From NCBI GenBank assembly GCA_021808665.1, contig JAKBBA010000174.1:1-6331 (forward strand): a stretch of 6,331 nucleotides of DNA. The letters run 5' to 3'. This DNA comes from Actinomycetes bacterium (GTDB taxonomy: Bacteria; Actinomycetota; Acidimicrobiia; Acidimicrobiales; Palsa-688). Of the stretch, positions 4,662 to 6,331 are shown piece after piece. The notes beneath the pieces were generated by a model. It was not told the DNA's origin, did not search any database, and was given only the letters and a program-made list of their open reading frames with translations. A program made the position numbers and the translations under genes. The stretch's first letter is position 1, and each line of letters starts with the position of its first letter.

Positions 4662-4705
4662 TTTCCGACACTGTGACTTTCGCAGCATTCAGGCCCTAAT
4701 TCACT

Positions 4706-4747
4706 GAGTGGCTTTCCAGCGTCGTGGAGTAGCTTTCCAGCGCTGCT
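4706..4747. repeat. Two-copy 21-base tandem repeat
   Basis: Units at 4706-4726 and 4727-4747 share their first 16 bases with one difference (GAGTGGCTTTCCAGCG and GAGTAGCTTTCCAGCG) and diverge in the last five. The repeat ends 43 bases from the stop codon of the oxidoreductase gene. It could be a minisatellite-type slippage product or part of a larger dispersed repeat with the adjacent palindromic element; no function is evident. Confidence 0.5.
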
Positions 4748-4790
4748 GAGGGCTGCCGAAGGATGTCTTGCCTCTCTGAGCGCTCGGCGT

Positions 4791-5816
4791 TCACAGCTCA
4801 CGCGAGATGTCGAGCAGACGGCCGAGGCCTTCGAGGTGGGCGTCCAAAGTGTCGCCGATTGGGTTGACTCGAAGCGTGTTCACACCGCAGTCGCGGTACT
4901 GGCGGAGCCGGTCGCGTATCTGTGCGTCCGAGCCGATCAGGTTGGTCCGCAGTCCTATCTCGGCGGGAACGGCCCGCTTAGCGGCCTCGCGGTCCCCGGC
5001 GAGCCACAAGCGTTGCACATTCGCTACCGCTGGGCCGAACCCTTGCCGTTCGAACGCCTGGTTGTAGAAGTTTGTCGACGCTGATCCCATCGCCCCGAAG
5101 GTAAATGCGTAGCCCTCGGCGTGGCGGCGTCCAGCCTCCTCGGGGTCGTCGGTGAACTCGCAGCTGACCGACACCGTCAGGTCGATGTCGGCGAGCGTGC
5201 GCCCGGCGGCTGCGGCACCGGCGGCTATCTCGTCGAGGAAGATGCCGGCCGTCTCGCAGAAGAAGGAATTCCCGATCCAACCGTCCGCTAGCGCCCCTGT
5301 GAGTCGCAGGTTGGCCGGTCCGAGCGAGGCGACGTAGATCGGCACGTTCGTCGGGGGAGCAGCTGAGCGAAGAGCTTTACCCTCGCCGCCGGGCAGCGGC
5401 ACCCGGTAGACGTCGCCTTCATATGCGAGGCGTTCACCGGCGGTGATCATGTGGATGATCTCGATCGTCTCGCGTGTCCGGGTGAGCGGCTTAGCGAAGG
5501 AGACGCCGTGCCAGCCTTCCATGACCTGCGGCCCGCTCGTCCCGACGCCGAGCACGAAGCGTCCCCCCGAAAGGTGTTGCAACGTCATGGCCGACATTGC
5601 AAGCATCGCCGGGGTCCGAGTGCCGAGCTGGACAATCGCAGTGCCGAGGCGTATCCGGCTGGTGGCGTGCGCAAGAAGGCCGAGCGGGGTGAGTGCGTCG
5701 TATCCCCAGAACTCGGCCATCCACACGCAGGTAGCGCCGAGACGCTCGGCCTCGACGGCGTAGTCGACGAGTCCTTCCATGGCAGGCGAAACGGTGACGC
5801 CGATCTCGATGGTCAC
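4791..5816 (-). CDS. LLM-class flavin/F420-dependent oxidoreductase
   Basis: A 341-residue bacterial-luciferase-like TIM barrel of typical length. Family landmarks: the opening strand and helix EIGVTVSPAMEGLVDYAVEAERLG (4-27), WMAEFWGYDALTPLG (32-46), TSRIRLGTAIVQLGTRTPAM (52-71), LQHLSGGRFVLGVGTSGPQV (79-98) with the S-G-G-R-F-x-L-G-x-G signature, and VPIYVASLGPANLRLTGALADGWIG (158-182), the late-barrel cofactor region. Actinobacterial members with this pattern usually use coenzyme F420 rather than FMN, transferring hydride to or from a small-molecule substrate that cannot be named here. The start is GTG 5816, overlapping the upstream gene's TGA by four bases (GTGA), with GAGGGTGA just before it as ribosome binding site. 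Second gene of a minus-strand unit; complete. Confidence 0.9.
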   Translation of the reverse strand: MTIEIGVTVSPAMEGLVDYAVEAERLGATCVWMAEFWGYDALTPLGLLAHATSRIRLGTAIVQLGTRTPAMLAMSAMTLQHLSGGRFVLGVGTSGPQVMEGWHGVSFAKPLTRTRETIEIIHMITAGERLAYEGDVYRVPLPGGEGKALRSAAPPTNVPIYVASLGPANLRLTGALADGWIGNSFFCETAGIFLDEIAAGAAAAGRTLADIDLTVSVSCEFTDDPEEAGRRHAEGYAFTFGAMGSASTNFYNQAFERQGFGPAVANVQRLWLAGDREAAKRAVPAEIGLRTNLIGSDAQIRDRLRQYRDCGVNTLRVNPIGDTLDAHLEGLGRLLDISREL

Positions 5817-6274
5817 GACTCACCCTCGGCAAGAACTTTGATGCCCTCGACGGTGCGCGCCATGTTGGTGTGGTGCTCGGCGACCCGCCGAGCGAGGATG
5901 CGAGGCTCCTTGTCGGGCATCGCCGCTATGGCGATGGAGATCCCCGACGGACCGGGGCCGATAGACATCGAGTAACGCAGCAGAGTGGACGTCTCGCCTG
6001 CCTCGAGGTCGAAACGCCATCGCGCTCCCGGGTTGGATAGGTCGGAGGTCGCCCAGGCGAAGCTGCGACCTATCTCGTAGACCTCGACGAAAGATTCAGA
6101 TTCCCATTCGCCTATCGCTGGGTGGCGGTTGCGCCCTATAAAGCAGGCTCCGGGGCCGATCTCGCCGTTGCGCCACGACGCGCCAACGAACTCTTCGGAG
6201 AACCGGGCCGGGAGATCGATATCGCTGACCAGCTCCCACACCCGCTCCGCCGGGGCGGCGATCTCGACCTCCAC
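5813..6274 (-). CDS. SRPBCC-fold (START-like/polyketide cyclase family) protein
   Basis: A 153-residue protein that begins with the classic SRPBCC signature VEIAAPAERVWELVSDIDLPARF (first strand and helices). It continues with alternating strands (WRNGEIGPGACFIGRNRH, EWESESFVEVYEIGRSFAWAT, RWRFDLEAGETSTLLRYSMSIG) and a long C-terminal helix (RVAEHHTNMARTVEGIKVLAEG). The fold forms a hydrophobic pocket that binds lipids or aromatic ligands, sometimes as a cyclase or binding protein; the ligand is unknown. GTG 6274 is the only start codon in frame within the window and lacks a ribosome binding site. The frame stays open to the right edge and reads sensibly just upstream (ADQPGTW), so the real start may lie outside. 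Its stop overlaps the oxidoreductase start, implying a shared transcript and perhaps a shared substrate. Confidence 0.82.
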   Translation of the reverse strand: MEVEIAAPAERVWELVSDIDLPARFSEEFVGASWRNGEIGPGACFIGRNRHPAIGEWESESFVEVYEIGRSFAWATSDLSNPGARWRFDLEAGETSTLLRYSMSIGPGPSGISIAIAAMPDKEPRILARRVAEHHTNMARTVEGIKVLAEGES

Positions 6275-6331
6275 CCACGTGCCGGGTTGGTCGGCTAGGC
6301 AGACCGGGTCGCTCGGTCCTCGGCGAAACGT

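Larger units (their letters stand above)
4286..4790. other. Gene-free intergenic region rich in inverted and tandem repeats
   Basis: About 500 bases between the 5' end of the iron-permease-like gene and the 3' end of the oxidoreductase gene. Reading frames across it on both strands have no family pattern and mostly translate the palindromic element. Bases 4286-4421 presumably hold the promoter of the permease-like gene, but no convincing -35/-10 pair was found. The rest holds the dyad at 4422-4445, the nested palindromic element at 4483-4661 and the tandem repeat at 4706-4747, each listed separately. Confidence 0.6.

Noticed and set aside
4486..4671. Minus-strand frame of 61 codons over the same element
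   Set aside because: It is the reverse reading of the same palindromic DNA, with no independent evidence of coding.
4357..4707. Plus-strand frame of 116 codons over the intergenic region
   Set aside because: Most of it is translation of the palindromic element and there is no ribosome binding site. The inverted structure explains the open frame better than a protein does.
5451..5975. Plus-strand frame of 174 codons
   Set aside because: It is antisense to the oxidoreductase and SRPBCC genes, whose translations match known families over their full length.

Overview
The window is GC-rich, densely packed DNA with frequent GTG starts and 1-to-7-base gene overlaps. It includes an F420-dependent (LLM-class) oxidoreductase and toxin-antitoxin families typical of high-GC Gram-positives, so an actinobacterium is by far the best guess. 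The genus cannot be told from the sequence. Nothing marks the DNA as plasmid or phage, but bases 1 to about 2000 look like an accessory island of small defence or addiction genes.

Layout. Bases 1-95 (minus strand) encode a TPR-like fragment that runs off the left edge. Bases 129-199 carry four degenerate direct repeats about 20 bases apart. They are followed by a very good ribosome binding site and ATG that lead into no real gene, which suggests the end of a decayed mobile element. Next comes an intact plus-strand RelE/HigB-type toxin (303-656) with its Xre antitoxin (659-1015). On the minus strand lie a degraded HicA/HicB-like pair (1349-1033) and a MazF toxin (1790-1479). MazF is preceded by a 58-residue antitoxin (1960-1784) that overlaps it by 7 bases and is easily missed because it is so short. 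Three different toxin-antitoxin families therefore sit within about 1.7 kb, in different states of preservation.

Bases 2033-3867 form a tight plus-strand pair: a patatin-like lipid hydrolase, whose stop overlaps by 4 bases the start of a membrane-anchored PlsC-like acyltransferase. The two chemistries, acyl removal and acyl addition, suggest a lipid remodelling or deacylation-reacylation unit. A small two-helix membrane protein of the low-affinity iron permease family (4285-3842) converges on the acyltransferase and overlaps its 3' end by 26 bases.

Bases 4286-4790 hold no convincing gene. They contain the most unusual structure in the window: a 179-base, AT-richer, nested palindromic element (4483-4661) with perfect 23-base inverted ends and internal repeat arms that can pair in two mutually exclusive ways. 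A 24-base dyad lies just before it and a 21-base tandem duplication just after.

The right end is a minus-strand two-gene unit: an SRPBCC-fold protein (6274-5813, true start perhaps outside the window) overlapping by 4 bases an LLM-class, probably F420-dependent, oxidoreductase (5816-4791).
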